Of a DNA stretch of 37,900 nucleotides, positions 12,940 to 21,521 are shown in pieces (the first letter of the stretch is position 1; the number at the start of each line of letters is the position of its first letter). Source of the stretch: a virus. Both the position numbers and the translations under genes were made by a program. Location: positions 1 through 37,900 of the IMG/VR virus record IMGVR_UViG_3300044610_000470, one strand, 5' to 3'. The notes beneath the pieces were generated by a model that saw only the letters and a list, made by a program, of their open reading frames with translations, was not told where the DNA came from and made no database searches.

Positions 12940-15027
12940 TTAGGTATACGCGATCCCTTGGATGATATTACGGACGGTTAATTGACCGTCTATCGTCGCC
13001 GTCTTTCCCGTGGCGCCAGTCACTTTGCGGCGAATCGCCAATGTATTATTTTCCTGGGTTGGGCGGAAATTGTTTGGATTTGTGACCAAGGCCGTTATGT
13101 CGATTCGATACCAGCCCCCCCCAATCGACACGGCGCCCTCTAGGCCGCCCGGCGTGGTGGCGTTGACCTGGTATTCTAAATCGGTCAGGGCAAACGTATT
13201 CGGCGCGCTTTCGCGATAGATGCCATACTGTGCATTGATCACAGGGGTAAAGGTGTGGGTATGGTCAGCGACAGTGACACTATGGGTATGGTCAGCGACA
13301 GTGACACTATGGGTATGGGCCGGAATGGTCACGCCGTGAACATGGCTGGGGATGCTGATCCCGTGGGTGTGTCCACTGCCGGTGGATGAGGCGTTGATCT
13401 TGCCGCCGCCCGGCGTGCGCAGATCGCCAGTGCCGCCGACGCCGGCATAATAGACCGTGTTGCCGACAAAGCTATCGGCAATATTGATCTCATGCGTGTG
13501 TCCAGATCCAGCGTCACTGGTGACGTTGGTGCCACCCCCACTGCCAGAAGTAGGAGTGCTGCCGCCACCACTGCTAGAGGTGGCGGTGCTGCCGCCGCCG
13601 CTGCTAGAGGTGGCGGTACTGCCGCCGCCGGCGCTGGTGGTGGTGCTAGTGCCGCCGACGCTTTTGACAGTACTCTCCAACGGCAGCAATTGAAACTCAA
13701 AGGCCACCTGTTGCAGTTGCACCACTTCGGCGCCAAAGCGAAAGCGGAATTCGGCGGTCGCATCTTGATCGACCGGCTTGACGTAGCCGGTCACATAGCT
13801 GTTGGCGTTCAATTGGGGGTGGGCCTGAAAGACCACGCCTTGCTCAATTGTGCTGGCAACGATCTGGCCGTCGTCATCCGGGAACCGGTCACCCGTGCTG
13901 ACGACTAGCCCCGTTGTATGCAACCCATCGTTGCGCACCTCATAAGAGACTTCGAGGATATTGAGCGTCTCATCAATGTTGATCCCGGCCACGGTGTCAC
14001 GGTAGACCACCCGAATCGACTGCATCGGTCGCAGCACCTGGCTACAGCCGGCCACCGCCAACCGATACGTTTTCGTGGGCGCCAAATGCTGATTCAGCCA
14101 GCGGATTGCCGTGTTTCGCAGGGAGAGCGCCGCGGCCTCAACATCGGCGTTGGTGTTGGAGAGCGGGCCAACATCCTTGAATTCCACCGTGCGCGAGATC
14201 AGACCATAGAGCGCCGTGGCGCTGGTTGCCTCAATATAATTGTCGCCCTTATTCATGGTGTATGTTTGATCTGGCAACAGCAACGCAGTGGGAATAAAGG
14301 CCGATGCCGGCTTGAGATTCAGTCTCACATCGCCCTGGCCAGCGCCATAGGGATGAACCCTGGTCACCATATCATACGATTCTTCCAATACCTCTAGATC
14401 CACGATTGCGCACGTTTCCGTCGCCAACGAGCTCACCCCACCCACCGCCCGCACCCCACTAGGGCTAAAGCTGCTGTCAAAGGTCAATACCCGGTCGCCA
14501 TCATAGCGAAAATGACTGTAACTCTTTTTGGCAATGCTGATCAGCGCCTGTAAGCAACTCTCGCCAGCAAAGCGCGCATAGACCTGGTTGGGGCTGCTGG
14601 CTTCGGCGCCAAAGGTCCAGCCCGCCGGCGCATAGGCTGCCACCGCCGCCACCGCCGCCGTCTGGCTAATGGCCGCGCCAGTCGCCGCCAGTTGCAGCGG
14701 CCCGACCGTGCGCTGGGCCAACTCTCTTACCCCATCGCCGCCGCTTACCGTCAGCATGACGATCCCGCTTGGGTCAATCTTGCGCCCAATCTGCTCGATG
14801 ATCCCATCGCCAACCGTCACCCAAGCGCCGTTAATGCGTGCCTTGGCGCGCACCCGGCGCAAGGGCTGCACCGCCGCCGCGTTTGGGTCGGTTATTGGCA
14901 TCTCAAACGAAAAGGCGCCGGCGGCATCCATCCGCCGCGTGATTCGCAAGCCGCGTGCGCTGGTGATCGGTCCCGCCCCCTGTTTCACGCCGCTGGCGTT
15001 TTCAACGTCAATGTAAAAATCAGTCAT
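12940..15027 (-). CDS. Tail tip / receptor-binding protein with His-x-His repeats
   Basis: 695 residues, last gene of the late operon. Residues about 1-400 look like the siphovirus baseplate/tail-hub family placed after Dit (start MTDFYIDVENASG; GAFSFEMPITDP; similar to Gp37-like tail proteins). Residues about 459-499 are four 10-residue Gly/Ser/Thr repeats (30-bp DNA units at 13531-13650). Residues about 540-595 carry many H-T-H or H-V-H motifs, including two identical 10-residue units (13261-13320), like the metal-binding trimer stalks of phage fibres. The final 100 residues form a probable host-recognition domain. It would bind the cell surface at the tail tip. Confidence 0.7.
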   Translation of the reverse strand: MTDFYIDVENASGVKQGAGPITSARGLRITRRMDAAGAFSFEMPITDPNAAAVQPLRRVRAKARINGAWVTVGDGIIEQIGRKIDPSGIVMLTVSGGDGVRELAQRTVGPLQLAATGAAISQTAAVAAVAAYAPAGWTFGAEASSPNQVYARFAGESCLQALISIAKKSYSHFRYDGDRVLTFDSSFSPSGVRAVGGVSSLATETCAIVDLEVLEESYDMVTRVHPYGAGQGDVRLNLKPASAFIPTALLLPDQTYTMNKGDNYIEATSATALYGLISRTVEFKDVGPLSNTNADVEAAALSLRNTAIRWLNQHLAPTKTYRLAVAGCSQVLRPMQSIRVVYRDTVAGINIDETLNILEVSYEVRNDGLHTTGLVVSTGDRFPDDDGQIVASTIEQGVVFQAHPQLNANSYVTGYVKPVDQDATAEFRFRFGAEVVQLQQVAFEFQLLPLESTVKSVGGTSTTTSAGGGSTATSSSGGGSTATSSSGGGSTPTSGSGGGTNVTSDAGSGHTHEINIADSFVGNTVYYAGVGGTGDLRTPGGGKINASSTGSGHTHGISIPSHVHGVTIPAHTHSVTVADHTHSVTVADHTHTFTPVINAQYGIYRESAPNTFALTDLEYQVNATTPGGLEGAVSIGGGWYRIDITALVTNPNNFRPTQENNTLAIRRKVTGATGKTATIDGQLTVRNIIQGIAYT
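13531..13650. repeat. Four 30-bp tandem repeats in the tail-tip gene
   Basis: Units start at 13531, 13561, 13591 and 13621, each encoding a Gly-Gly-Gly-Ser-Thr-x-Thr-Ser-type decapeptide. The middle two are nearly identical. Such units can slip and change linker length. A second pair of identical 30-bp units (13261-13320) encodes the His-x-His stalk. Confidence 0.8.
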
Positions 15028-15030
15028 ACA

Positions 15031-15846
15031 TCAAACCCACTTGTGATAGTAACTCAACGTGAATAGCCCACCCGCCCCTGTCACCGTAACGGTTATGCTA
15101 TTCCCGCCGGGCGCCAACGGCAACCAACTACGCGCCGTGTGCGTGCCTGCCAACGCAAAATTGGCATAGGCATCCACCAGCACAGCCGGCGGCAATGGCG
15201 AGGTGACCGCGCGCACCGTCTGTATCCCGCAATTAATCGCCAACATGGTGCCGATAAAGACCGCCCCGGTATAGGTCCAGTCCACTCCTAACGCCGTGCA
15301 GACAAGGCGCAAGGAACTCAACGTGCCATTGCCCGGTATAAAGGTAATCGTTGGATCGTCGGCCACAAAGTTGCCATTCGGCGTAACGGTGAAGGTGAGC
15401 GGACTGCCAACGTTGATGTTGCTCTGGAATGTGACGATGTCGGGAAAGCGCCACGCCCGTTCCGCCGATTCAAAGGTTAGTTCCACCTCGGCCACCAGCG
15501 CTCCAGCATGTTGGATGGGCCGTTGATGCTTCACCGATAGGAGACGCGCCTTTTTGTTTTGCTGATCCCCGTTGCTGATCCGCTGGCGCACCAGGTCGCC
15601 ATAGGTTCCCAGCTTGGCATAAAGATTATTAATCAGCGAGTCCAACGCCGACGCCGATGCCGCCACATACATGCCCTTGTAGGTCAGCGTATGGCGCCGC
15701 GCATAGCGCTGGTTGACGCCAAAATAGTCCAGACTGGCGCCAATGTTATCGATCAAGGCAGAGTCTACCGATGGCGTGCCTACATCTTCATCGACCATGC
15801 GTTCCGGCAACGTGATGCCAAAAAACGAAATAAGCTTGTACGCCAT
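15031..15846 (-). CDS. Distal tail protein (Dit-like)
   Basis: 271 residues directly downstream of the tape measure gene, the standard place of Dit, which forms the hexameric hub joining tail tube and tip. The N-terminal half has the Dit pattern of long strands followed by a loop (YARRHTLTYKGMY, then GDLVRQRISNGDQQNKKARL and the AEVELTFES strand). The C-terminal half is a galectin-like beta region. The ATG overlaps the last base of the tape measure stop, and only 3 bases separate it from the next gene. No enzymatic domain is fused. Confidence 0.75.
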   Translation of the reverse strand: MAYKLISFFGITLPERMVDEDVGTPSVDSALIDNIGASLDYFGVNQRYARRHTLTYKGMYVAASASALDSLINNLYAKLGTYGDLVRQRISNGDQQNKKARLLSVKHQRPIQHAGALVAEVELTFESAERAWRFPDIVTFQSNINVGSPLTFTVTPNGNFVADDPTITFIPGNGTLSSLRLVCTALGVDWTYTGAVFIGTMLAINCGIQTVRAVTSPLPPAVLVDAYANFALAGTHTARSWLPLAPGGNSITVTVTGAGGLFTLSYYHKWV

Positions 15847-18800
15847 TACATTGCCCCCCGCTGGCGCAACCCAGCCAGCACGCCATCCTGCGCCGCGCCG
15901 CGCACCGTTGCCGGGTCGGCTGCCCCGTAGAAATTTTGCACGAGATTGATCCCACCGGACCCGCCAGGCGCTGCCGTGGCTCCAACGGGCTGAATGCCAC
16001 CCATGAGCGCGGCCAGGCCGCTATCCAGTTGGCCGGCAATGGCATCCAGGCCACGCAGCGCGCCTTCGCCAATGCCTTCGGCAAAGGGTACGCCAATGTC
16101 TTCAGCAGCCACTTCGCTGGGGCTTTGGATACCAAGCCAGTCCTTGGCGGCATCGAGCGCGCCCTGTGCCGCCTGGCTGGCCGCATCCTGAAGCCACGAC
16201 GCCGAGGAGGTGATCCCCTCCGCAATGCCGGCGACAATGTTTTGCCCGATGTCGCTCCAACCAAAGTTGGTGAAAAGGCTCTTAATGGCGTCGATTTGTC
16301 GTTGAAAGATGGCGGCGGCTTGTTCCATGGCCGTTTGCGCCAGCGTGCGTAATGTCGTCAATCCGGTGTCCCACGCCGTTCGCATCCCTTCCACGCTGGC
16401 GAGCAGGAGCGCCCGCACGCTTTCTAACCCACTGCCAAAGGTCGCTTGCGCCCCCTCCCACAGCGCGCCGGCCAGGCTCAACAATTGGTCACGGTGTGCG
16501 CTCCACGCATCATAAAGCATGGCCAGGCGCCCGCCGGTGATCTCGTTGATCTGCGTCATCGCCGTTTCAGTAGTGGCGCGCAACGTCTCATGAGCGCCCG
16601 CCCAATCCCCGGAAAGCGCTTGCCACAGCGCCCCAACGATGACGGTAATCTCTTCTTGGTGCGTTGCCCACATATCGCGCAGATCCGCCAATCGCCCACC
16701 GGTCAGATCATTGAGCCGCGCAAAGTTGCTATCATTGGTGGCAAGTAACGTCTGGGCGGCGGCGCTCCAATCGCCGTTGATGGCTTGCCAAGCGGCTTGT
16801 GTGATGCCTTTGGCCGTCTCCATGCCAACAGCGAAAGCGGTCTGCGTACTATCCCATAATGCAGATGTAACAGACAAAACAGTCTCACGGTTTTCGACCC
16901 AAGTGGCGGTGATACCTTGCCAGCCGGCTAGGGCAATGGCCTTGGTTGCGTCCAGGCCGATGGTGAAAGCGGCTTTCGTGCCATCCCACAAGTCAGCCAG
17001 GAAGGGCAACGCACTCGCCTTGACTGTAGACCAGGTGGCGGTGATACCCTGCCAGCCGGCCAGGGCAATGGCCTTGGTTGCGTCCAGGCCGATGGTGAAA
17101 GTGGCTTTCGTGCCATCCCACAAGTCAGCCAGAAAGGGCAACGCACTCGCCTTGACCGTAGACCAGGTGGCGGTGATGCCTTGCCAGCCGGCGCTGGCAA
17201 TCCCCTTGACCGCATTCAGCCCGGTAGAAAAAATTGATTGGATGCCCTGCCAGGCCGCTTGGCTGATATCGCGAATACCGAGAAAATTAGTTTGCCAGGC
17301 GATGACCAGGGCGGCAACGGCGGCGATGGTAAGACCCACCGGCCCAGTAGCGAAGGCGAGCAGGGTGCTGCCAATGGCGCCGACACTACCGACGACGGCG
17401 GTGATGGTGGCGCCGATGCCAGTCAGGGCGCCGACGCCGCCAGCGACGGCGCCAATAATGCCGACCAGGCCGCTGATGGCGCCGCCCATTGTGCTGACGA
17501 CGGTGATTAGAGTGCTGAGAACAATCAGCACCGGTCCTGCGGCCGCGGCAAGGGCGGCAATGGTGACGATCCATTTCTGGGTGCTGGCATCTGCATTGGC
17601 AAAGCGATCTGCCCATACCGCGGCTTTGTCGAGCATCGGCGTGATCACTTCCAGCAGGCTCCCAAGGGCTGGGGCCAGGCCGTCGCCCAATTTTTGCATT
17701 AAAACTTCGGCCTTGACCGCTACTTGTTTCATGGTGAAGCCGGCTTTGTTCAGCCCAGCGGTTTGCGCGGCAAAGGCGGCATCGGTGGCGCCGGCGACAT
17801 TCAGCATGGCATCGTACTTTTCGGCGGCGTTTTCCGCCTGTCCACCGGATAGCGCGAGAACGGCCGTGAGTGATTCGACGCTGCCCAGCATCTTTGCCAG
17901 CGAATTGGTATTGCCGCCCGTGGTGGCGTTGAGCATTGCTAAGGTTTCGTTGAGACCGGCACTTTTCACAATCGAGCTACCCAGGGCGGCGGCGGCGTTT
18001 TCGACGGCGGCTTGCTGGTCGGTGACGATCCGCTCCTGCTCTTTGATCGACTTGTTTAGGCTGTCATATTTTTCCTTGAGTTGGCTATTGCCGCCGGCGC
18101 TTAAAAGCTGTCCTTGCAATTCAAGTTCGCGCTGATCATTGAGTGCCTTGAGTTGCGTGAGTTGCTCTTTGATGGCCGCGGCCTGTTGCTTGCCAGCATC
18201 GGTGCTGGTGTCGATGGCGTTTAGTTGGCTCTTTAATGCAGCTTCCGCCTGTTTAGCTTCCAGGCGCTGTTGCTTGATCTGCTCATTGAGTGCTTGGGTC
18301 GTGCTGTTGGCAGCGCCCATGCTGGCTTCCAGGCTTTCGATCTGGCTGCGCATGTCGGCCAGTGACTGGGCGCTGGCGTCGTGAGTGGCACGCGCCGCTT
18401 TCCACGCATCGACCAGCGGCCCGCCCGCCAGCCGTCCTTGCTTTTCAAGCTCAATGGCGACACTGGCCAGGGAGTCTTGCATTTCGGTGGTGGGTCGAAG
18501 AATGGCCTGATACGTTGCACGGAGCTGCGTCACAACCTCTGATGTATTGCCGGTGACGCCTGTCAGGGTTGCCATTTGCCCGAATAGCTCCTCTTGTGTC
18601 ACGCCGAGGGCCACGGCGATGGGGGCAACGGCGCCCATGTTTTTCGCTAATTCAGGAAAGGAGGTGACGCCAAGATTGACCGTCTGGAAGGCGAGATCCG
18701 CCGTCTTTTGGATGGCATCGGCGCTGGTGTCACCGTAGGCTTTGGTAACGGCGCTGGTCAGCTTAATGGCGTCCTGCGTGGTCGCCAAGCCGGCGGCGGC

Positions 18801-19193
18801 CGCCTTGGCGTTGATCTTCAGAACGTCTAGAGTTTCGGACGTATCGCCAAAGGTCCCGATGACCTCATAGACGCCAGTCGATAGATCCTCAGTACTTTTG
18901 CCGACCTCGATTGCCATGTCTTGCATGGCCCCCTTAAATTCGAGGACGCGGTCGGTGGCAATACCCAATGATGCAACGTTGGCCAGCCCCTCATTCATCT
19001 GCGTGCTGGCGGTGATGGCGGCGGCGCCAATGCCGAGCAGGGGGGCGCTGACCGACGCGGTCATGGTGCGACCCGTACTGTCCATGGCGTTGGCGGTTTG
19101 CGCCAGGCGGCCTTCGGCGTTTTTCAGGTTGTTGTTAAAGTCGCTGGTGTCAGCCGCCAGGCGGATGATCAGCGAGCCGAGAACGTTGCTCAT
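15846..19193 (-). CDS. Tail tape measure protein
   Basis: The longest gene of the window, 1115 residues. The N-terminus has the typical ALLGIGAAA-like TMP region (residues 1-60, SAPLLGIGAAAITASTQM). A long coiled coil follows (about 265-410), then a hydrophobic Gly/Ala region (about 545-650, probably membrane-inserting), then 44-residue W-rich repeats. The C-terminus is helical and ends in a Gly-rich tail. By the rule of about 0.15 nm per residue, the tail would be near 165 nm. It lies directly after the GT chaperone pair and before Dit. No peptidase or lysozyme motif is evident. Confidence 0.92.
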   Translation of the reverse strand: MSNVLGSLIIRLAADTSDFNNNLKNAEGRLAQTANAMDSTGRTMTASVSAPLLGIGAAAITASTQMNEGLANVASLGIATDRVLEFKGAMQDMAIEVGKSTEDLSTGVYEVIGTFGDTSETLDVLKINAKAAAAGLATTQDAIKLTSAVTKAYGDTSADAIQKTADLAFQTVNLGVTSFPELAKNMGAVAPIAVALGVTQEELFGQMATLTGVTGNTSEVVTQLRATYQAILRPTTEMQDSLASVAIELEKQGRLAGGPLVDAWKAARATHDASAQSLADMRSQIESLEASMGAANSTTQALNEQIKQQRLEAKQAEAALKSQLNAIDTSTDAGKQQAAAIKEQLTQLKALNDQRELELQGQLLSAGGNSQLKEKYDSLNKSIKEQERIVTDQQAAVENAAAALGSSIVKSAGLNETLAMLNATTGGNTNSLAKMLGSVESLTAVLALSGGQAENAAEKYDAMLNVAGATDAAFAAQTAGLNKAGFTMKQVAVKAEVLMQKLGDGLAPALGSLLEVITPMLDKAAVWADRFANADASTQKWIVTIAALAAAAGPVLIVLSTLITVVSTMGGAISGLVGIIGAVAGGVGALTGIGATITAVVGSVGAIGSTLLAFATGPVGLTIAAVAALVIAWQTNFLGIRDISQAAWQGIQSIFSTGLNAVKGIASAGWQGITATWSTVKASALPFLADLWDGTKATFTIGLDATKAIALAGWQGITATWSTVKASALPFLADLWDGTKAAFTIGLDATKAIALAGWQGITATWVENRETVLSVTSALWDSTQTAFAVGMETAKGITQAAWQAINGDWSAAAQTLLATNDSNFARLNDLTGGRLADLRDMWATHQEEITVIVGALWQALSGDWAGAHETLRATTETAMTQINEITGGRLAMLYDAWSAHRDQLLSLAGALWEGAQATFGSGLESVRALLLASVEGMRTAWDTGLTTLRTLAQTAMEQAAAIFQRQIDAIKSLFTNFGWSDIGQNIVAGIAEGITSSASWLQDAASQAAQGALDAAKDWLGIQSPSEVAAEDIGVPFAEGIGEGALRGLDAIAGQLDSGLAALMGGIQPVGATAAPGGSGGINLVQNFYGAADPATVRGAAQDGVLAGLRQRGAM
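16921..17184. repeat. 132-bp tandem repeat in the tape measure gene
   Basis: Two almost identical 132-bp copies (16921-17052, 17053-17184), 44 codons each, encode GWQGITATWSTVKASALPF plus DLWDGTKA and IGLDATKA segments. A third, diverged W-rich unit lies on each side. High identity suggests recent duplication affecting tail length. Confidence 0.85.
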
Positions 19194-19199
19194 AGTGAA

Positions 19200-19882
19200 T
19201 TATCCAAAGAGCGCTTTGAATTTGTTGCGAATCAAGGCGCTCCTGTCTTCCACGAATTGTTGCCAGTAGTCGGGCAGAAAATCTTTGATGGTGTATGCCT
19301 TGGGCCGCTTCTTGGTGTCGCGATGGGCATTGGCTAAAAGCGACGCCAGCAGCCCGGTTTGCAGGTCGCCGCGGGCATGACCAAAGGGTTCGATGGAGTA
19401 GTAGGCGCGCCATTCCATAAATTCGGCGTGCCCCATGCGCGCTTTCAGTTCGGCCACAGATGACCCAAGCGCCAGCGCCAGCACAAACCAAAAGCGGCGC
19501 TCTGGGTCATCTGTTAGTTTTTTTCCGCTTGCTCCACTGACTTGGGCCGCAAGCCGCTCAAAACGGCGATAGCATCGGCGATGGTGTCAATGGTCTGGTT
19601 AGACTCGCCATAGAGGAGAGCGCCTTCCTCTTCTGTCAAAACATGCGTGCCATCGGCATTGATCCAGCCGGATACGATCAGGCTGTGGGCAAAGACGCGT
19701 AAATTAGCCTGATCGGTCACCTGCCCATCCTTGACGGCGGAAGCGGCAATTGATCGCACAGTTTCCACCTCGGCGCCGGTTAACTCGCGGATAAGGATGG
19801 TGCCGCCCCACGTCGGCACATCAATCTCCTGTCGCTTGAGCAAGCCTTTGCCCAGTACATTTTTCCCTAAGAGTGTACTCAC
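19200..19882 (-). CDS. GT fusion chaperone made by -1 frameshift
   Basis: The downstream frame (19200-19516) is exactly -1 to G and stays open from the slip site. It encodes LTDDPERRFWF and then a lambda-T-like domain (ARMGHAEFMEWRAYYSIEPFG). The fusion is about 227 residues, 122 from G and 105 from T. GT proteins bind TMP through G and recruit tail-tube subunits through T. No RBS supports separate translation of T from its internal ATG-like start at 19484. The 6 bases between the T stop and TMP start indicate tight coupling. Confidence 0.8.
19456..19523 (-). other. Programmed -1 frameshift signal
   Basis: The canonical slippery heptamer A-AAA-AAC lies at 19523-19517 in the G frame (GAA AAA AAC TAA). 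Two bases later an 11-bp perfect stem begins: ACAGATGACCC (19514-19504) pairs with GGGTCATCTGT (19466-19456), with additional AGCGCC/GGCGCT pairing inside. The short spacer suggests that the first pairs must be open while the slip occurs. Confidence 0.85.
19514..19882 (-). CDS. Tail assembly chaperone, short form (lambda G-like)
   Basis: 122 residues, upstream of the tape measure gene. The sequence (TLLGKNVLGKGLLKRQEIDV, then ILIRELTGAEVETVRSIA, DGTHVLTEEEGALL and IDTIADAIAVLSGL) fits phage tail-assembly chaperones that coat TMP before tube polymerisation. The stop follows directly on a slippery A-AAA-AAC, so this is the product of normal termination. A small fraction of ribosomes would give the GT fusion. 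Confidence 0.8.
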   Translation of the reverse strand: MSTLLGKNVLGKGLLKRQEIDVPTWGGTILIRELTGAEVETVRSIAASAVKDGQVTDQANLRVFAHSLIVSGWINADGTHVLTEEEGALLYGESNQTIDTIADAIAVLSGLRPKSVEQAEKN

Positions 19883-19887
19883 GGTTT

Positions 19888-20706
19888 TTACCTTTCTGTA
19901 TAAAAAATGGGTTGTAGAATGACTCTGTACTTTGGCCGGGTGATCAGATATAGACTATTGGCGCTATTCCACTGTTGGGCTAGATAGCTGCCGGACGCTG
20001 GCGATAATGACCAGTAGTCATCCTTGTTGCAGTCGATGATGTCAAAGCGGTTGCATTTGTGATTGTTGGGGCGGGTCATCACGTCCCCAAAATCGAGCGT
20101 GTGAAAGTTCCCGTCACTGTTTGGGGCGCCAAGCTGGACGGCGCCCATCGCGTGCAACATTTCATGGGTGACGACATAGGCGCCCAGGCAGTCACGGGCA
20201 ACCCAAAGCGGTGTGGACAGATTGTTAGGATTGTCGGGGCCGGGGCGCTCGTCGCCATAGAGAAGCGCCATCCCACAATATTTTAAACTCTGTTCGATGA
20301 TGATCTGCTTGCGGCGCTCTTCCGTTGGCGGCGGCTCGATGACGGCGTCATGGGTGACATACAAAATGTCTAGTTGGCAATCGGCGGTCATCTGCCAGGC
20401 CGGCAACCGATACTCACTATCACTGTCGCTGTCCAGCCAAAACATATAGTTGACTTGTTCGGCGATGGCCGTCAACCGGTCGCGAACGGCGGCCTGATCG
20501 GTTCTTTCGCCGTCAGCGGCGCGCCAGATGAATTGAAAGGTATGGTTGCCAGGCGCACAATCGAGCGATAGGCGCGAAGTGTCCACACTGACACCGTTGA
20601 TACCATTAGGAAAGAGGTAATCAACGGTGTCAGTGTGGATTGTGTGCTGGCTCAAGGGCGCGCCAGCATAGAGAAAAAGCGCGCCCAGAAAGATGATTAC
20701 GCCCAT
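19888..20706 (-). CDS. Secreted-type zinc metalloprotease in the tail operon
   Basis: 272 residues. The hydrophobic N-terminus (about 2-16) may be a signal or anchor but has no basic residues. The motif HEMLHAMG is at 181-188 (His181, Glu182, His185). His202 in GNFHTLDFGDVM is the likely third zinc ligand, and Met210 may be a Met-turn. The end (DCNKDDYWSLSPASGSYLA) is like a family of exported bacterial peptidases with DCxxDDYF-type C-termini. Cysteines at 50, 110, 144, 173, 218 and 226 could form disulfides. It overlaps the tail-tube gene by 10 bases, so it is co-translated. Role could be virion-borne surface digestion or lysogenic conversion. Confidence 0.65.
   Translation of the reverse strand: MGVIIFLGALFLYAGAPLSQHTIHTDTVDYLFPNGINGVSVDTSRLSLDCAPGNHTFQFIWRAADGERTDQAAVRDRLTAIAEQVNYMFWLDSDSDSEYRLPAWQMTADCQLDILYVTHDAVIEPPPTEERRKQIIIEQSLKYCGMALLYGDERPGPDNPNNLSTPLWVARDCLGAYVVTHEMLHAMGAVQLGAPNSDGNFHTLDFGDVMTRPNNHKCNRFDIIDCNKDDYWSLSPASGSYLAQQWNSANSLYLITRPKYRVILQPIFYTER
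20582..20639. repeat. Perfect 20-bp hairpin near the 5' end of the metalloprotease gene
   Basis: Arms 20582-20601 (TCCACACTGACACCGTTGAT) and 20620-20639 are exact complements, with an 18-base loop. It covers codons about 23-42 of the gene. There is no T-tract. It would form a very stable mRNA hairpin soon after translation starts. Confidence 0.85.
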
Positions 20707-21125
20707 GTTGGTCGTGCGCTCACTTTGATGGTGCAGTCCGCGGCCAGTGCGTCGTTCATCGGCGACTTGGGAGTGAAGGCCGTGACGATGCCGGAAAATG
20801 TCACGGTGGTGACGGGTGCAGCGTCCGGGAAGCTGATCCGGAAGTTGTTCAGGGTCCCGTCCTGCAGGAGTTTGACAAGGCCGCCGGCTGCACTGGCGCT
20901 GTGAGTGACCAGATCGGGATCGTAGAGCAGATCGAAACTGACCTCGCCACCGTCGCGCAGACCAGCCAAGTAAGTCTTAAATAGATTGGCGTTGTCCCGG
21001 CTGGTGGTCTCAATGGTGTCGGCGGACTGATTGGGGCCATTGATGTCTCTGATCTGGGCAATGACGGTGTAGACGCTTGCAATTTCGGTGGCCAGGGTGA
21101 CACCTGTGCCTGCATACTTTGCCAT
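20697..21125 (-). CDS. Major tail tube protein
   Basis: 142 residues with the compact all-beta tail-tube look: AQIRDINGPNQSADTIETTSRD, GEVSFDLLYDP and the final FTPKSPMNDALAADCTIKVSA segment, which are the conserved patches of siphovirus major tail proteins. It polymerises into the tube through which DNA passes. GGAG lies 9 bases upstream of the ATG. It shares the same three patches with the N-terminal part of the product of 22308-23462. It directly follows the tail terminator gene. Confidence 0.85.
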   Translation of the reverse strand: MAKYAGTGVTLATEIASVYTVIAQIRDINGPNQSADTIETTSRDNANLFKTYLAGLRDGGEVSFDLLYDPDLVTHSASAAGGLVKLLQDGTLNNFRISFPDAAPVTTVTFSGIVTAFTPKSPMNDALAADCTIKVSARPTWA

Positions 21126-21131
21126 GGTTTT

Positions 21132-21521
21132 TTACTCCTCGTGCCAAATGATGGCATCAACAATCCGACGATAGTAGTTGAGATCATCGAACGCGGGTTC
21201 GTCGTCATCGCGTTCGTTGTCGATAAAGATGCGATCCACACGGGGGGCGGTGGTGCGCTTAAAGGCTTGCAGGGCCAGCTTGAGCTGGCTGCTGATGGCG
21301 TCTACGTCGGCGTAGACGCGGCCGTTCACATTGAACTGGTAGCGACTGGCCACCAGTAGATCGCGCCCGCTGCGCACCGATGCCGGCGCCCGGCTGATGC
21401 GTTGGTATGTGATAGCAGGCAGCGCGACGGATTGGGGCAACAGGCCGGGATAGAGGCGGTCGCCGATCAGGGCCGTCAGGGCGCTATAGCCATTGAGGTA
21501 GGCCACCAGATGCGTAATCAT
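21132..21521 (-). CDS. Tail terminator / completion protein (DUF3168-like)
   Basis: 129 residues. Starts MITHLVAYLNGYSALTALIG, a typical DUF3168 opening, with YPGLLPQSVALPAITYQRIS and a final DDLNYYRRIVDAI strand. Lambda gpU-type proteins of this group cap the tail tube and join it to the head. The ATG overlaps the preceding gene by 4 bases, and it stands just before the tail tube gene, as expected. Confidence 0.75.
   Translation of the reverse strand: MITHLVAYLNGYSALTALIGDRLYPGLLPQSVALPAITYQRISRAPASVRSGRDLLVASRYQFNVNGRVYADVDAISSQLKLALQAFKRTTAPRVDRIFIDNERDDDEPAFDDLNYYRRIVDAIIWHEE

Noticed and set aside
16639-18135. 498-residue open frame opposite the tape measure gene
   Set aside because: Low-complexity Ala/Ser/Pro composition, no RBS, and the opposite frame is a clear tape measure protein; a GC-rich shadow.
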